This document shows, piece after piece, positions 9,681-22,301 of a stretch of DNA of 64,000 bases; positions within the stretch are counted from its first letter, which is position 1; each line of letters starts with the position of its first letter. The stretch covers positions 31,114,826-31,178,825 of the forward strand of contig CM041115.1 of assembly GCA_023079485.1 (NCBI GenBank), written 5' to 3'. The notes below the pieces were generated by a model that was not told the origin of the DNA, ran no database searches, and saw only the letters and a program-made list of their open reading frames with translations. A program made the position numbers and the translations under genes. Source of the DNA: Archilochus colubris (lineage: Eukaryota; Chordata; Aves; Apodiformes; Trochilidae).

Positions 9681-12330
9681 TGCCTCCCTCCCTTCTTCAT
9701 ATTTATGACATTGCCCCTGCTCTCAAACAACAAAGTACAATACAGCCCTTTGAGACCAGGCTCCTGTTCTGTCTCATCTTAAAGTGCATTTTCTATAGAT
9801 ACTTCTCTCTGTAGCCATAGTCCTTCCTGCTTGCCTCAGGATAAGGCCCTTAAAGCCAGCAGTCAGCAGGGCCGTGGGTTTGCTGCAAGTATGCATATGC
9901 CAGAGTACTCACAGAGGCTTACACTTTAATGAGTAACATCAAGCATATGATATATATGAAATTGCTCAACTATGGAAACTTTAAAACAAGTTTCCATAAA
10001 ACCTAAAGAAAACTTTTTACAAGGTTACTACACAGTTTTCGTTACAGGTGTCTGTTTTATCAAAAGCTCATCCACAACACACTCCAGGTGTGTGCCAGTC
10101 TGCTGTGGGTCCCCATGAGGTCACCTGGACCTCTGCCCCAGCCCTGCAGCCACAAACCACCCATGCAGCTCATTTGCTCTCTCAGTGAAAGCCAAGGATC
10201 TACAATTATACCAGAGATAGATGATGCTGAACTGTTATGAAGTTGTTACTGTTAGACACAGGGATAACGGTCTGGAGAACTGAAGATGTGTGAAATGGAC
10301 TTGTGTGTGAATGAGGGGAAGGCATACAGAGCCCTTTTCCCTCATAAAAATCTACCTGTCATAGAGTTTATGGTCTGAGAAAAACAGAGGGCAAAGTCTT
10401 GGTGCTGTCCTGTTTCTAGAAGAGATGTTTGATGAGATCCATGTTTCAAGATCACTGACAACAGTGTGAGCTTTTCTGAGGGAGAAGTTAATCTGTACAA
10501 AAGCAGCTAAGAGCACCAGACCTTCAGATATTTGCAACTGAAGAGCTATCCATCATTAACCATGTGTGGTGGGCATCTATCATCCACCATACTTTTATTT
10601 ACTTTTGGGATCCTGGGAACCTTGCCAACAGCAAATCAGAGACCTTGCCACAGTTTTAAAATGAATGTGTCAACTCTCAGTTTTACTGAGGTGGGTTCTC
10701 ATTGATGCCTTTCAGCATAATCAAATCCCTACTACGTAAAAGTCACATTTATTTGCCAGTTAATGTATTTTTCTGTCACTGAAACATGCAGGAATGTTGC
10801 AGGATATTTAACTAGGATTAGAGCCAGACCCTAATAACTGGAGAATTACTCTTAGTACCATACCAGCCTTGATTTCCCGGCATCAGGTGTCAGTACAAGT
10901 GCAGATAAAGTGTTGCTGAAGGATAGATGTTTTAAGATACAATGAAGTCAACATATTTTAGACAGCAGCTTTCCCCATCACTTTATATACTTTCTTGGAT
11001 TAATTAGAGTGACACAGATGTTGTGTCATGAGGAAGAAGAATTCAGTCCTTACTGTCTCAAACCACTAAATATAAATGCTTTCTTTAGAAGCAGCTGATG
11101 TCTTATCACTGAACACAGATCCACCTACTAAAGAAATGCATTATTTAAAGGGACAGAGGGACAAGATAGAGGTGGGAGATTAGATTGGTTTTGTTAGAAT
11201 AAATCTTCTTACATGACCAATATAGATTTTTTGCTTGCATTCTGTTTCAGTGTAACAGAAGAAATCCACTTCACCTCCCCAGGGGCATTGCAAAGCTGAA
11301 GGTCTGAGCCCCTAGCAGGAATGGCATTGTTTGGGATAGGTTGTGTAATGTGCAGGGGTGACCATGCACTGAGAGCCTCATGACTGTGGATGGGCTGCTG
11401 GATTGCCAGGATTGAAGCCAACACTTATAGGCCAAATTAGGGTGGAGCAGCTCCTAGGTTTGTTCAGCTAAGCTTACTTTGGCTCAATCAGTTGTACAAT
11501 GTGAGAGATGTAGCACTGTCAGTCATTGTGCTTGTCACTCAGAGCTTTGAGTATGTTGTGAGCTTGGCTATGCTGATGGCAATAACACAGCCACTTGTAC
11601 TGTTTAGTTTCATTTTGCTCCTCTGGTCCCATACGGAAGAAGGTGCCATTCACTCCCTTAGGTCTGATCATTCCCAGCAACCAACTTACCAGCTCATTTT
11701 TTTCTTGATGAATCAGGAGAGAAAGTGAAAGTGATTTATTCAGCCTTTAAGCAAGAGGTAAAGGAGGTGCCACATAAGACACATCCCGCCCAGGATGCAG
11801 ATGCTGGTCAGAGGGACATCAGTTCCTGGCTCTGTCATCAGGAAAATTAATCTCTGGTGTCCATGAAATCACTGCTCTGCCTTCTTCCTTGCTTTAGCTT
11901 GGAGCTGTGGCTTGGACAGTGACAGCTGAACTAAGCCAAAAAACCAGACTTAGGCCCTAACTATAAGTATCTTCACACAGACTGCAACTGTGTGACTAAA
12001 AACCTTGGTGGTTATTAGAAATGAGAGTATGAGCAGCACACAAACTGCAAGAGCTAAGTTAACTGGATGCCTCTTGAGACTTTTTTGCACAATGGTAAGG
12101 ATAAGAGACATCTTGTAAGAATACAAAAATTTGCCTAAGAAGTTTTACATCCCTAAAACACTAAATTAAGCAACGGTGTCAGAACAATGCTGAAGAGCCA
12201 CAGCTCTTGTAATTTAAGATAAACAGTAAACATTAACCAAAAGCAAGATTTTTTGAGGCCTATATGAATATTATTGTAGTAAAAGGTGCAGTTTCCTCTT
12301 CTAAAGCAGGAAGCTGTATTTTCATTTGCT

Positions 12331-12350
12331 ATTACATCCTGTAGCACATA
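12331..12350 (+). repeat. Left target-site duplication of the RTE-like element
   Basis: ATTACATCCTGTAGCACATA at 12331-12350 matches 14320-14339 at 19 of 20 positions (C versus A at position 17). It lies directly before the first base of the element. Confidence 0.9.
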
Positions 12351-14319
12351 CGGGTGACCACAGAGGGCTCTGTGAAGAGCTGAAAGCAGTGTATAGACAA
12401 ACACACAAGGTCCAAATCCCCCTACTCAGCACAGATGGCCAAATGCTTCTGGCAGATAAAATCTCCATCTTGAACCAATGGTCTGAACATTTTCAGACTC
12501 TCTTCAGTGCCAGCCATATTATCCAAGGCTCAGCAATTCAGCACATTACACAATAACCAGTGAAAACCAAATTGGACATAGCCCCTACTTTGGGAGAGAC
12601 TCTTAAGGCCGTACAGCAGCTGAAAACTGGCAAGGCAGCTGGGGCTGATGGAATCTCATTTGATATATGGATTCATGAGCTCCTTGTGAGTTGCTGGGAA
12701 CAAGGCAAATTACCACCAGATCTCCATCATCACCCTATACAAGAAGAAAGGAGAAAAGTCAAACTGCTCCAACTACCGAGGTATAACTCTGCTCTCCATT
12801 GCTGGAAAAATACTTGCAAGAATACTTTTGAATAGATTAGTAGCTGCTATAGCAGAGGAAGTCTTACTTGAAAGCCAATGTGGTTTCAGAGCAGGTAGGA
12901 GTGCCACAGACATGGTATTTTTTCTCAGACAACCGCAAGAGAAGTATAGGGAACAGAACAAAGGTCTTTATGTGACATTCATTGACCTCACTAGAGCTTT
13001 TGACACTGTGAGTAGAAAGGGCCTGTAGCAAATCTTGGAACAATTAGGATACACCCCCAAGTTCCTCAAAATGATCATCCTGCTACATGAGGATCAGCAG
13101 AGCCAAGTCAGATATGGCGATGCATTCTCTGAATCCTTCCAAAAAACCAGTGGTGTGAAACAAGGCTGCATTCTCACACCCACTCTGTTCACAATCTTCT
13201 TCAGCAACAATGCTCCAAAGGCCCATGGCAGACCTTGATGAAGAAAATGGCACTTATGTCTGATATGGTACTGATGGGAGCATATCCAGTCTAAGGTGAC
13301 TGAAGGCCCACACCAAGACCCTAAATCACCATGTCTGAGAGATGCTTTTTGCTGACAATGCCGCCCTCGTTGCTCACACAGAAGCAGCTCTGCAGAGCAT
13401 AACATCCTGCTTTAGAGATGCTGCAGATCTTTTGGGGCTAGAAGTCAACTTTAAGAAGACAGAAATTCTCTACCAGCTTGCACCACAGGAAGACTTCCAT
13501 CATCCCCACATCACCATAGGCGAATCAGAGCTTAAGTCAGTCCATCAGCTCAGCTGTCTGCATTATTCCCTCAGACACCAAGATCGACAAAGAGACAGAC
13601 AACAGATTAGCAAGGGCATAGAGGGCATTCAGAAGACTTCACAGAAGAGTCTGGAGCAATAAACACCTGAAGAAGAGTACAAAGATCAGTGTCTACAGAG
13701 CCATTGTGCTGTCTACTCCTATATAGGGGTCTGAATCGTGGGTCATCTACCGCCACCACCTGCGACTCCTTGAACGCTTCCATCAGTGCCACCTCTATAC
13801 AATCCTAAACATCCACTGGACTGATTGCGTGACCAATGTTCCTGTCCTTGAATAGGCAGGGGTTACCAGTATGGAGGCCATGATACTGAGGATGCAGCTG
13901 TGCTGGGCAGGGCACATCTCCAGGATGGAGGATCACCCCCTCCCTAAGATTGTGCTCTGTGGTGAACTTGCCACCAGCTGCCACAACAGAGGAGCCCCAG
14001 AGGAGATACAGGGACTCTCTGAAACAATCCCTCAGCTTTGGTCATACTGACTGCCATCAGTGGTCCACTCTGGCCTGTAGTCAGGAGACATGGAGACACC
14101 ATCCATAACCCTGCTGCCTCCTTTGGGAACACAGTAGAATCAGTCTCAAGAAGACAGCACAGAAAGAACTGTACCTTGGCTGTCCCCTAACAGGACACTT
14201 TCTGCTGTGACTTTTGCAACTGCACTGCCTGTCCCACATTGGCCTTATCAGCCATCAGTGTGCAAGTGTGGGGAGAGCCTTTCTTAAAGCTTCATTCCCG
14301 AAGCCAAACCATGATGATG
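12351..14319 (+). mobile_element. RTE-like non-LTR retrotransposon, 5'-truncated, flanked by TSDs
   Basis: This 1,969-bp insertion is bounded by a 20-bp direct repeat (19/20 identical). It starts inside ORF2, upstream of the reverse transcriptase, and runs through the reverse transcriptase, the C-terminal domain and a short 3' end finishing in ATGATGATG. No endonuclease domain or 5' UTR is present, which is classic 5' truncation during target-primed reverse transcription. The protein motifs differ from those of the CR1 copies in the window and resemble the RTE clade, as does the short trinucleotide 3' tail. AviRTE, known from a patchy set of bird lineages, is the obvious candidate family, but I cannot confirm this by alignment. 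Stops and frameshifts show it is dead, yet the clean duplication suggests moderate age. Confidence 0.9.
12353..14280 (+). pseudogene. RTE-like ORF2 reverse transcriptase, broken
   Basis: Pieces of one reverse transcriptase lie in order across several forward frames. LKTGKAAGADGIS (12617-12655) is the N-terminal reverse transcriptase block, followed by a deletion and frameshifts. CGFRAGRSATDM (~12880-12915) and YVTFIDLTRAFDTVSR (motif A, ~12968-13015) follow, then GVKQGCILTPTLF (motif B, ~13155-13190) and LFADNAALVAHTEAAL (motif C, 13345-13392). Motif C reads FADN rather than FADD, so the second catalytic aspartate is gone. The thumb/C-terminal region continues with LGLEVNFKKTEIL (~13430) and RHHLRLLERFHQ (~13750-13790). 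Near 14210-14250 a cysteine-rich remnant (CDFCNCTACP) takes the place of a C-terminal zinc-finger-like segment. At least five breaks make it non-functional. Confidence 0.88.
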
Positions 14320-14339
14320 ATTACATCCTGTAGCAAATA
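14320..14339 (+). repeat. Right target-site duplication of the RTE-like element
   Basis: ATTACATCCTGTAGCAAATA follows the ATGATGATG tail and pairs with 12331-12350. The flanks outside (CATTTGCT on the left, TGAAGATAGC on the right) show no further similarity, as expected for a true target duplication. Confidence 0.9.
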
Positions 14340-17300
14340 TGAAGATAGCTTCATTTCCTGTTCAATGAGGAAAGGCAGAAAACAAAAGCTAATCTCTGGA
14401 GGACGAACTGTATTATTCTGTGAAGACTTGTCAAAGAATGTGGAATAAGCACATTTCAGCTTCATGGCTTTCTTCCATGCTAACAGCTGGCCAGTCACAG
14501 ATGCTGGCAAAACCCCCACCAACCTACTGCAATTTACAGGAGAGGGCTTTGTTATTTTAACACCACATTCAGAGAGTTCCTGATTTGCTCTGGTTTGAAG
14601 TGCTCCTTATGAACACAGTGAAAATAAAAAGAGGACCAGGAGGAACCTGAACAAACACAGGAAAACTTATTTGCAAATACAGCAGCTAAGGATACAACAA
14701 TGCAATATCTGTGCTCAAAATACACTGCGTGGGGTGAAATCTGATTGTAGTTTCACTATGTAACCATACTATTCCTCTACTAATACAGCATCTCTGTTCT
14801 CCGCTACGTACCTCAGGGATCAGCAGAAGCACTGAAGAAAAACTACTTTTTGGACAAATAGTCAAATAATCAAAATGTCAGAAGTCCCTGGGGGACATCC
14901 AGTGACCTTTCTGTTGTCAATATCTTTCAACAGAACTTTCCTGAAAATAGGAACCCTAGCAGGCACTTGGCTCTCACAAAAGCACCACAGGAGGCCAAGG
15001 AAGCTGCCATGAGACATCTGAGAAAGCACTGGGAAATGTGTCTGAGATAATGCTGGGAAACATCTCCAGCAGGAGACAGAAAATTACATTTGGAGAGCAG
15101 TGCTACCCTCATGCCAGCAAGGTGGTAATTTGAAGGCTGAATCTTCATCAGTTTGAAGTTTGAAAGACCATAGTTTTTGTAAGGAAGATGGAAATAATGG
15201 ATTTTTTCAAGGAAAAAAAATATTTTAAAGTGAACAGTCAGAATGACCAAAGGCTGAAAACAACATGGATCCTGGTATCACTGTCAAATCTGCTTTTACC
15301 TTGTGCCCCACTACAAACTTGGAGGCTATACTTTCTCAGTGCTTTCATGGACATAGTAGGTCTGTTCAGCAAAGAATACCCATCTGAAGGAAAAACAGTT
15401 TTTCCAGCAACAACTGTGTTTCCATATGACATTGACTGTAAAACAAGCTATTCAGGTAGAAAGATCTTTTCTTAAAGACAGATGCTGTTTGAGGCACTGT
15501 ACTGGAAAAGACAGAAGCTATTTGTCCACAGTGAAGAAATTTTAATCTTTTTACTGAGTAATACTTGTGGTAATAGAATTAGGTGGTGTTCCGCAATGTT
15601 TTTTCTAATAGCAGTTGTAGCCCCCACTATGGCCAACATTTGGCCCTTTTGCCTATGCTCTTGCCTAAGTGTATGCAGGATTCAGATCTGTGCTCCTCCA
15701 AGGCTTTTGGCAGTTGTCCAGGCCTTATTTTTTTTTCATTTACTGTAGTAAAACATGCAAGAAGTAGTGGTTTCTGGAGTTCCATTTTTCCAAATGGGCT
15801 CCAACTTCTCCTAGTTTATCAGATTAAGGAACGAATGAGACATTTGTGCAAAAAGAGGACAGGGAGATGAGAATAACATAGCCTTAGGAAACCCAAGGCT
15901 TTGTTTCAGCTCTGTGGAGGACAGATAGAGCAGCAGAAGAGGAAGATCCATCTTGAGCTATGAGTGACAATCGACACAGATGTATCTCTCAAGGTGTACT
16001 AAGCCCTCAGAGTCTTTCAGGAGAATGAGAGCCTTATCTTACTTGGCTGCCTATCTGCTGTTTTCTGGGTGGCAGTGGATAAAATCTTGCTGAGACCTGT
16101 GAGAATGACTGAATTCAAGCCCAGGCAGAAGATTGCAGTGATGTAGATAAAGTGAGCTTGGTGGCTTCAGCTAATGCAATTTATGGGCTGCTTTTCTTCT
16201 TGTAGAAATCCTTGGAGAAACTTGCAGTCACAAGAGGTCCAGTCTACAAAAGGTGCTAATTTTTGCCAACACCAATAATTTCATGTAAGGTTGTGGGTAC
16301 TTTTACCTCTGAAACTCAAGCCTTACATGAAGAATCTGCCTCGTTCAGTTTCTCGCTATCCAGGAGCATAAAAATGACTGAAAGAGGGGGGAAAAACAAC
16401 AAACCCAGACTTCATAAACATTCAATAAAGTCAATCATCAGTACCTAAGCAGCATGCCAACATAACAGTATGTCACTTGTCACTTTGATGCATGCAAGTT
16501 TTATTCCCAAATTACCCCAGTAACCTAAATAAGAAAGGCAAAATGCACAAAGAATATGGCCATCTGGAATACATAATGTGGAAAGATCTGCAATGCATTA
16601 CATGGTCTGGAAAGTGGCTGGTCAAATTCCAGAGAGCTAAGATACACTTCAAAGTCTGGCCGCACATCAGTGAAACTGCTGATCAGCTCAGATATTTAAA
16701 GTGGGTGTAGATGAATGAATTTATTACATTTTTTATCTGTTGCATTCATATGGGAAAACATTAATGTAGACAGGTTCTGCATTGATTTTGAGCTTGTTTC
16801 TTTTGTTTTTAACTATATAATATATTTTCAAAGTTCTAGATCATATTGCAGTTTTACAAAGAGAGTATTTTCCCATCCTTTATAATGCCATTGTACAATA
16901 GGACCAAAAAACCCAAACATCCATAAAGAATATTATATGACTCAAATACCTTAAGAATAGTTGAACAATTTTACCTTTTAAGTAATAGAAGATAAATCAA
17001 GCTGCGTTTCCATCTTTGCTTTGTTTTTAACTAAACGTGAAAGCGTCTGCCTTTTGGGATTTTTTATACTTTTAATTCCAACAGCTTCCCACTGGTTTAA
17101 TTTCTGTGTCTGATTTTTATTTACCCCGAGTCCAAACTTTTCTACTTTGGTGGGGTAAAGAACAGAAAGATAAATCTATACACTTCATTATTTTCCATTT
17201 GCTGATCCCAAAATCACAAATGTCAGACCTGAGATTTGATCCATTCAAGGCATATTTTACCCAACCTGTGAATGAAACCATGAATCTCCAAACCTTGATC

Positions 17301-17379
17301 ATTTAATGGGACAACAGAGTTATTTTACTCTTCTTTTTCCTCTCTTGAAAGTTGGTATTGTTGCAATTGTTCATATGAA

Positions 17380-17720
17380 GAGTCCTTCACTAGACTCTCC
17401 AAAGAGAAAACTACTCTGCTGCTCTGATAGCGTTTTCTTAATTAGTTAGCTTGTTAGCTTTTGTACAGAGCATTCTTCACTATGTGATTCAAAGTTTCCT
17501 TTTTATGCAGTGCAAGTATTTACTCAACTGCTGGGAAAGCTGTTTTTAATTGACTTTTAATTAGTATGCAATACACGATAGAAACTATGGTGTGTTACAT
17601 GGTATTGCATGCATAGCACTGGCTGCAATGGAATAAGACAACTGTCCATAGGAAATGCATTTTAATTAGATTTTTCAGGTTTTTCTTTTCCAGGGCACAT
17701 AACAAAATGCCACTATGGTT
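17380..17720. promoter_or_regulatory. Candidate conserved regulatory block with homeodomain cores
   Basis: Unique-looking AT-rich DNA with TAATTA at 17439, 17558 and 17663, TAATTG at 17548, and GGAAATGCATTTTAATTA at 17651-17668, which looks like a POU half-site next to a homeodomain core. Such clusters are common in vertebrate developmental enhancers. This is inference from motif density alone; conservation has not been tested. Confidence 0.25.
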
Positions 17721-18383
17721 CATGAAATTTCCCATTCTTTAGCTAGACTAACAGTCAGGAATATGCAGTAAAATGCCTTCAAATACTGTCCACAGATAGG
17801 TTAGCTCTTACAGAACAGCAGATATCACACTGCCCTCTTAAAACTCTCTTTTCCATTCAGGAAGATAATTATATCAAAATATTGATGGTCTTGGAAAATA
17901 AAATACCTTTCCCTGTGGTTTTCTTCATCCCATTAACAAATCACTGAGGAAAGTGAGTATATTCTTATTGATTATTTCTGTGTACGAGTTGAACCTAAAT
18001 CAGTGCAGTTAGTGGAGGTTTTGTGCTGTGCTGTGGACTTGGAAGAAGAATGGACAGGAAGAGCAGCAAAAAAAATATCCATTATTGCAAAGGGGTTTGG
18101 TTATGGATCCATAGTTGTTGCAGCTAGAGTAGACTTCAGACATCTGTGACTATAGACAACATGATTATGGCAACCACCATTTTCCAGCCAAGGGTCTTCC
18201 TCCAAAGTTTTCTGAAGCCTGTGAAGTGATGCAGCCTGAACAGCCGAGGTCTGAGGTGATTTACCTCATTCTTGCCAACTTCATTGAAACATCCATAAAG
18301 GCAATCCCTATGGTCATTTGTCTCATTTGCTTCCTGTTTTCCTGAAACCCAGATGTAAGTAATAATCTAATACAGCTGGAAGG

Positions 18384-18412
<29 letters not shown>
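18384..18412. repeat. Poly-A run, 29 A
   Basis: An uninterrupted run of 29 A. No poly-A signal or retrocopy is apparent immediately upstream, so the origin is unclear. Confidence 0.9.
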
Positions 18413-18415
<3 letters not shown>

Positions 18416-21400
18416 GGCTGAGCATTTAAAAACCTTCACACACCACAGAAATTTGGGTGTCATTTTCCTCATGTTTCATTCATACCTTGAAAAGAAGAGG
18501 AAAGGAAAACATGTCCTAATCAAAATCACAGACGCACTTCCTGGGCCTATGTGTTTTGCAGATGGAAGTACTGAGAGGACAGATTGATTTGTAATCAACA
18601 TTAAATAAAGGAAAGCATCTGCTTCATGTAATAAAAATGTACCCTATAGTCCTAGTCATCTGACACAGCTGCTAATGGCATCACTGACTATGACAGCGGA
18701 AGTATGGTGGTGGCACAAAGCCTATATAGAAGTGCATCTGCTGGGCAAAGCTTGACCTGTGATAGCAAAATTATATAAAATTATCTAAATTATCTAAAAA
18801 TAATTTTCCCCACCTTTCCCCACTAGAGACTAGATGAAAAGTGCAACTCATCAGAACTACATATATCCACAAAAGACTTCTTTTTTATAGAAACATATCC
18901 AAATTAACCAACTGTTCGAATAGCTAACATTTCCAAAGTTACTGCAAACAGTGTCTAAACTTTGTTGCCAGGTTGCTGTCATTTAAGCATATGAGTGTGA
19001 AAAAAATTGCTTTGATAATTAGCTGGAACACTTCATTGCCTCATATGAGTTACCATTTGCAAGTGAAGGGATTCCTATTTGAGGAGAAGGAAGGGAGCTT
19101 TATTTGCTTTTGAGCAAGGCTTGTAGCTGTAAGTACACTGCCATGACTTGTTACAGTTGTTTTCATGCCTTAGAAAACTGCAAAAAAGCATAAAACCCTA
19201 GGCGTTTTGAGTGATAAATAGAAAACAAACACAATAATTCATATGAACAATGTATCAGTAACTTGGGGAGTTTTTAGTAAGTCATCCAAAAATATTTACT
19301 AATTATTATAGTGTTTGCAAAAACAGGTTCACTTTGTGAACAGTCCATCAGCAGAAAATAAATATTTCCTAGAGAAACAGGACAACAAATTTCCTCAGTT
19401 CAAATGGCAGCAGAAATATGTGGAAAGTCCGCTAAACTAAGAGAAAAAAACCCCAAACATAGAGTGCAATAATCTGCTAAAGAGCAAAGAACACAGAATG
19501 TGTAGCTACTTTGGGAAACAGTTTGGAACTCAGGCCAAAAGATAAGAGCATTTATAATGTCAAGAATTGTTCCAGTTAATTATAATGGGATTTGACTTTA
19601 AAGCCTCTCCAGACATGTTTTATAAACTGGACAACTGAGGACTGTTTAGCAGATGAATAAACCAATATCATGCCCTATGATAGCACATATAATAGCACAA
19701 AGCAACTGCTAGCAGGTAAGAAGAAAAGCACCACAGGGCTGAAAAAGCCCCCAAAACTCAGGGCTCTGTTGCAGAGGAGTCTCTAAGACATTGTAGACTG
19801 TTTTTCAGCATTTTCTGGCAGGCCTATATTTTATTTTGCAAAGAAAAGCTTAGATTTTATTATAACTAGTCACTGCATATTAAGAGTACACTCAGCCTTG
19901 CCTACACATCTCAAAACATGTTCCTCCAAAGGTTCAGGAGTAACTTTTGGAGTCACTTTTAAGGATACTGATGACAGGTCTTTCCAAGATCTTGAAGACA
20001 ATCCAGATTATCTATACCACCATCTACAAGAAAGGGGTGACAAAAAAACCTGTATGCTCTCACTGTTACCAAAAGGAAAATTGCTATGTATCAGCCAGAA
20101 AGAAAAAAAAGAACAACTGACCCTTTTTCTTTCGGGGGAAACAATTTCTCCTAATTCTCTTTCCCAGGAACGGCAGGTTTCAATGCTTCCCTAACATGGT
20201 TGTGGGTTTTACAGCAAAACTCTGTATTGTGAAAGTAAGGAAGGGCAGGGTATGTAGTGGAAAAAATGGCCCCATATATGCGCAATATATTAATGATATC
20301 AGCACAAGGAGAAAGGAAATGTTGATAAAATACTAACAAATATGTCTGAGGTGGACCTTGAGTAATAAGGCTTTGAATATCTCTTGAAATCATCATATGC
20401 GGCTGCCAGTCAAGACCAAGCTTACCAGCCAGTGTTTTCTGAGAGTCTGAAAGCAAGACATGTATCTGTTGGCTTTACTTTTATATGCACCTTTTTCTCT
20501 TTTCTCTTCCTGTCCAGTTTCATGTTTTTTCCTATTCTTATTTAAATGTTTCTTTTTTAAGCATGGTTTAATAATCCTTCAAAGCATTTAATTTCCTCTT
20601 TGCCAATATAAGCCAAAGCACGGGCTATATTCTATTTGGCTGATGTCTGATCGTGCAGATTTTTTTTATTTATCCATGCACACTCAGACACACATGTGGG
20701 CATGCATGCACGCACACAAACTTTAAAAAAACACCAATCTGTTACAAATCTGAAAGCAATCTTCAGCCCAAATTCCTCAGGAGCTCATTCAGGGACTTCC
20801 TCAATGACAATAGGAGGAATATTCCTTGTGTTCACAATTATATAATGGAGAAATATCTAGATTGCTTTCAGAGCACCATTCAACAGAGAAGTGTGTGTGT
20901 CCCATAAGAAAACTAAGCTTTCTTTGAGAATTACTGATGATGAAAAGCTGTTCTTATTTTGCCATGCAAACTATGCAGTTTAATGCATGCTACCCTTAGG
21001 GGGTCACATGGAAAAAAGACCTAGCTAAAGTCTTCTGATCTAATGCCCAAAATATATTGCAATTCTTTGCTTTATATATTCTAATGAAAAAAAAATCTTT
21101 TAAAAAGGTGCATATTTAGACACAAAAGCCGCAAATAATTTAGAATAATTACATTGTAAATGTCAGCTCTTCATAAATAGAGCAATAAAGCATACGGAGA
21201 AGGGGCAGGGTTACAGTGTCAGGCAGGTACCCTTTTTCAAAGCTGCATTCCATCAGCAAATGTTTTTAAAAAGTAACATTGTAGTATCTTTGAAGTGGCT
21301 GAACATAGCCTGCTGCGCCTGAAGTTGGTTTCTTGTCTCTTTGGTTGCTTTTGAGGAAAATCTCAGAGCTGTTAACATGGTCTGATGTCAGTCCTGCAAT

Positions 21401-21598
21401 GCCCAGCCTGCATGTGCTTCCCCAGTTCTGTGTCCTAGGCTAGAGCTACACATTGGCCCATGCTCCTGCAGCTGAGCAGGAGCGTGAGCAGCCATAAGTG
21501 AAGAAAGGATGGAGACTAGAAAACAACGAGAGTTAATTCTTCTACAGCACTTTTCCATGCTATGTTCTTCTGTAGTCTGTTGGTGAAATTAGAAAAGA

Positions 21599-21718
21599 GT
21601 AAAATTTAAAATTAAATTAAATTACAATAAAAATTATTTAAAAACAATTTTTAAAATAAATTTTAAATTTAAATTAAAAATGAAATATTAAATTAAATTT
21701 AAAATTAAAATAGAGTAT
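21599..21718. repeat. AT-only low-complexity patch
   Basis: About 120 bp almost entirely of A and T in AAATTTAAATTAAA-type permutations. It is a likely easily melted segment with many small inverted repeats, not a gene. Confidence 0.85.
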
Positions 21719-22263
21719 TAGGGAGCTCATTTGTCCAGAACAAAATTCCAATTACTGCTGAATTCCCCCTGTATATGGGTGGTCTTATGAAAAAAACAAA
21801 ACCCACATTGTTTTTCTGAAAGTTTGTCAGAGACCTTCATCTTCTCCAGAAACTTACTTCTTGCCATCCCAACTAAAGCAGTCACAAATATTTCTGTTTG
21901 TTTCTGATTTTCAAAAGGCATAGTCAATATATGAGAGGTGACACTTAACCCATGCATCATACTTCTCTTCTACCAAAAACCAGTAGTATACATACAGTGC
22001 CTCTTCTTTATAGTGAGGGAAAGTTGCTATGACATAAAACGGAAACACAAAAGGGATACTTTTGCCAGATAACCCATCTTCAGTCCCTGATGAACTTTCC
22101 CTGTACCTTTCCACAGAGAGCCTCAGTTTTGCTACACACAAGTGGAAAAACACAATAAAACTGCATGTTCAGCTGAGTATAATGCACTTACACTCTGTCA
22201 GGAGCATATGTTAAGTGTGCTGCTGTCTACTACAAAAATTATTTGGAAGAATATTTACCAGTG

Positions 22264-22269
<6 letters not shown>

Positions 22270-22300
<31 letters not shown>
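22270..22300. repeat. (GT)n microsatellite
   Basis: An uninterrupted GT run of about 15 units. Confidence 0.95.

Positions 22301-22301
<1 letters not shown>

Larger units (their letters stand above)
6251..12330. other. Unassigned stretch with small repeats
   Basis: Beyond the repeats listed separately (6993-7087, 7852-7889, 8880-8970, 9440-9670) I recognise no gene. Open frames up to ~123 residues exist, but the largest, at 9436-9814, run through a GTTT-rich low-complexity tract, and the rest show no domain. No consecutive exons with convincing splice sites were found by reading. Confidence 0.5.

Noticed and set aside
9423..9814. F/W/G-rich small membrane proteins
   Set aside because: Artefact of a GTTT-rich low-complexity tract read in three frames.
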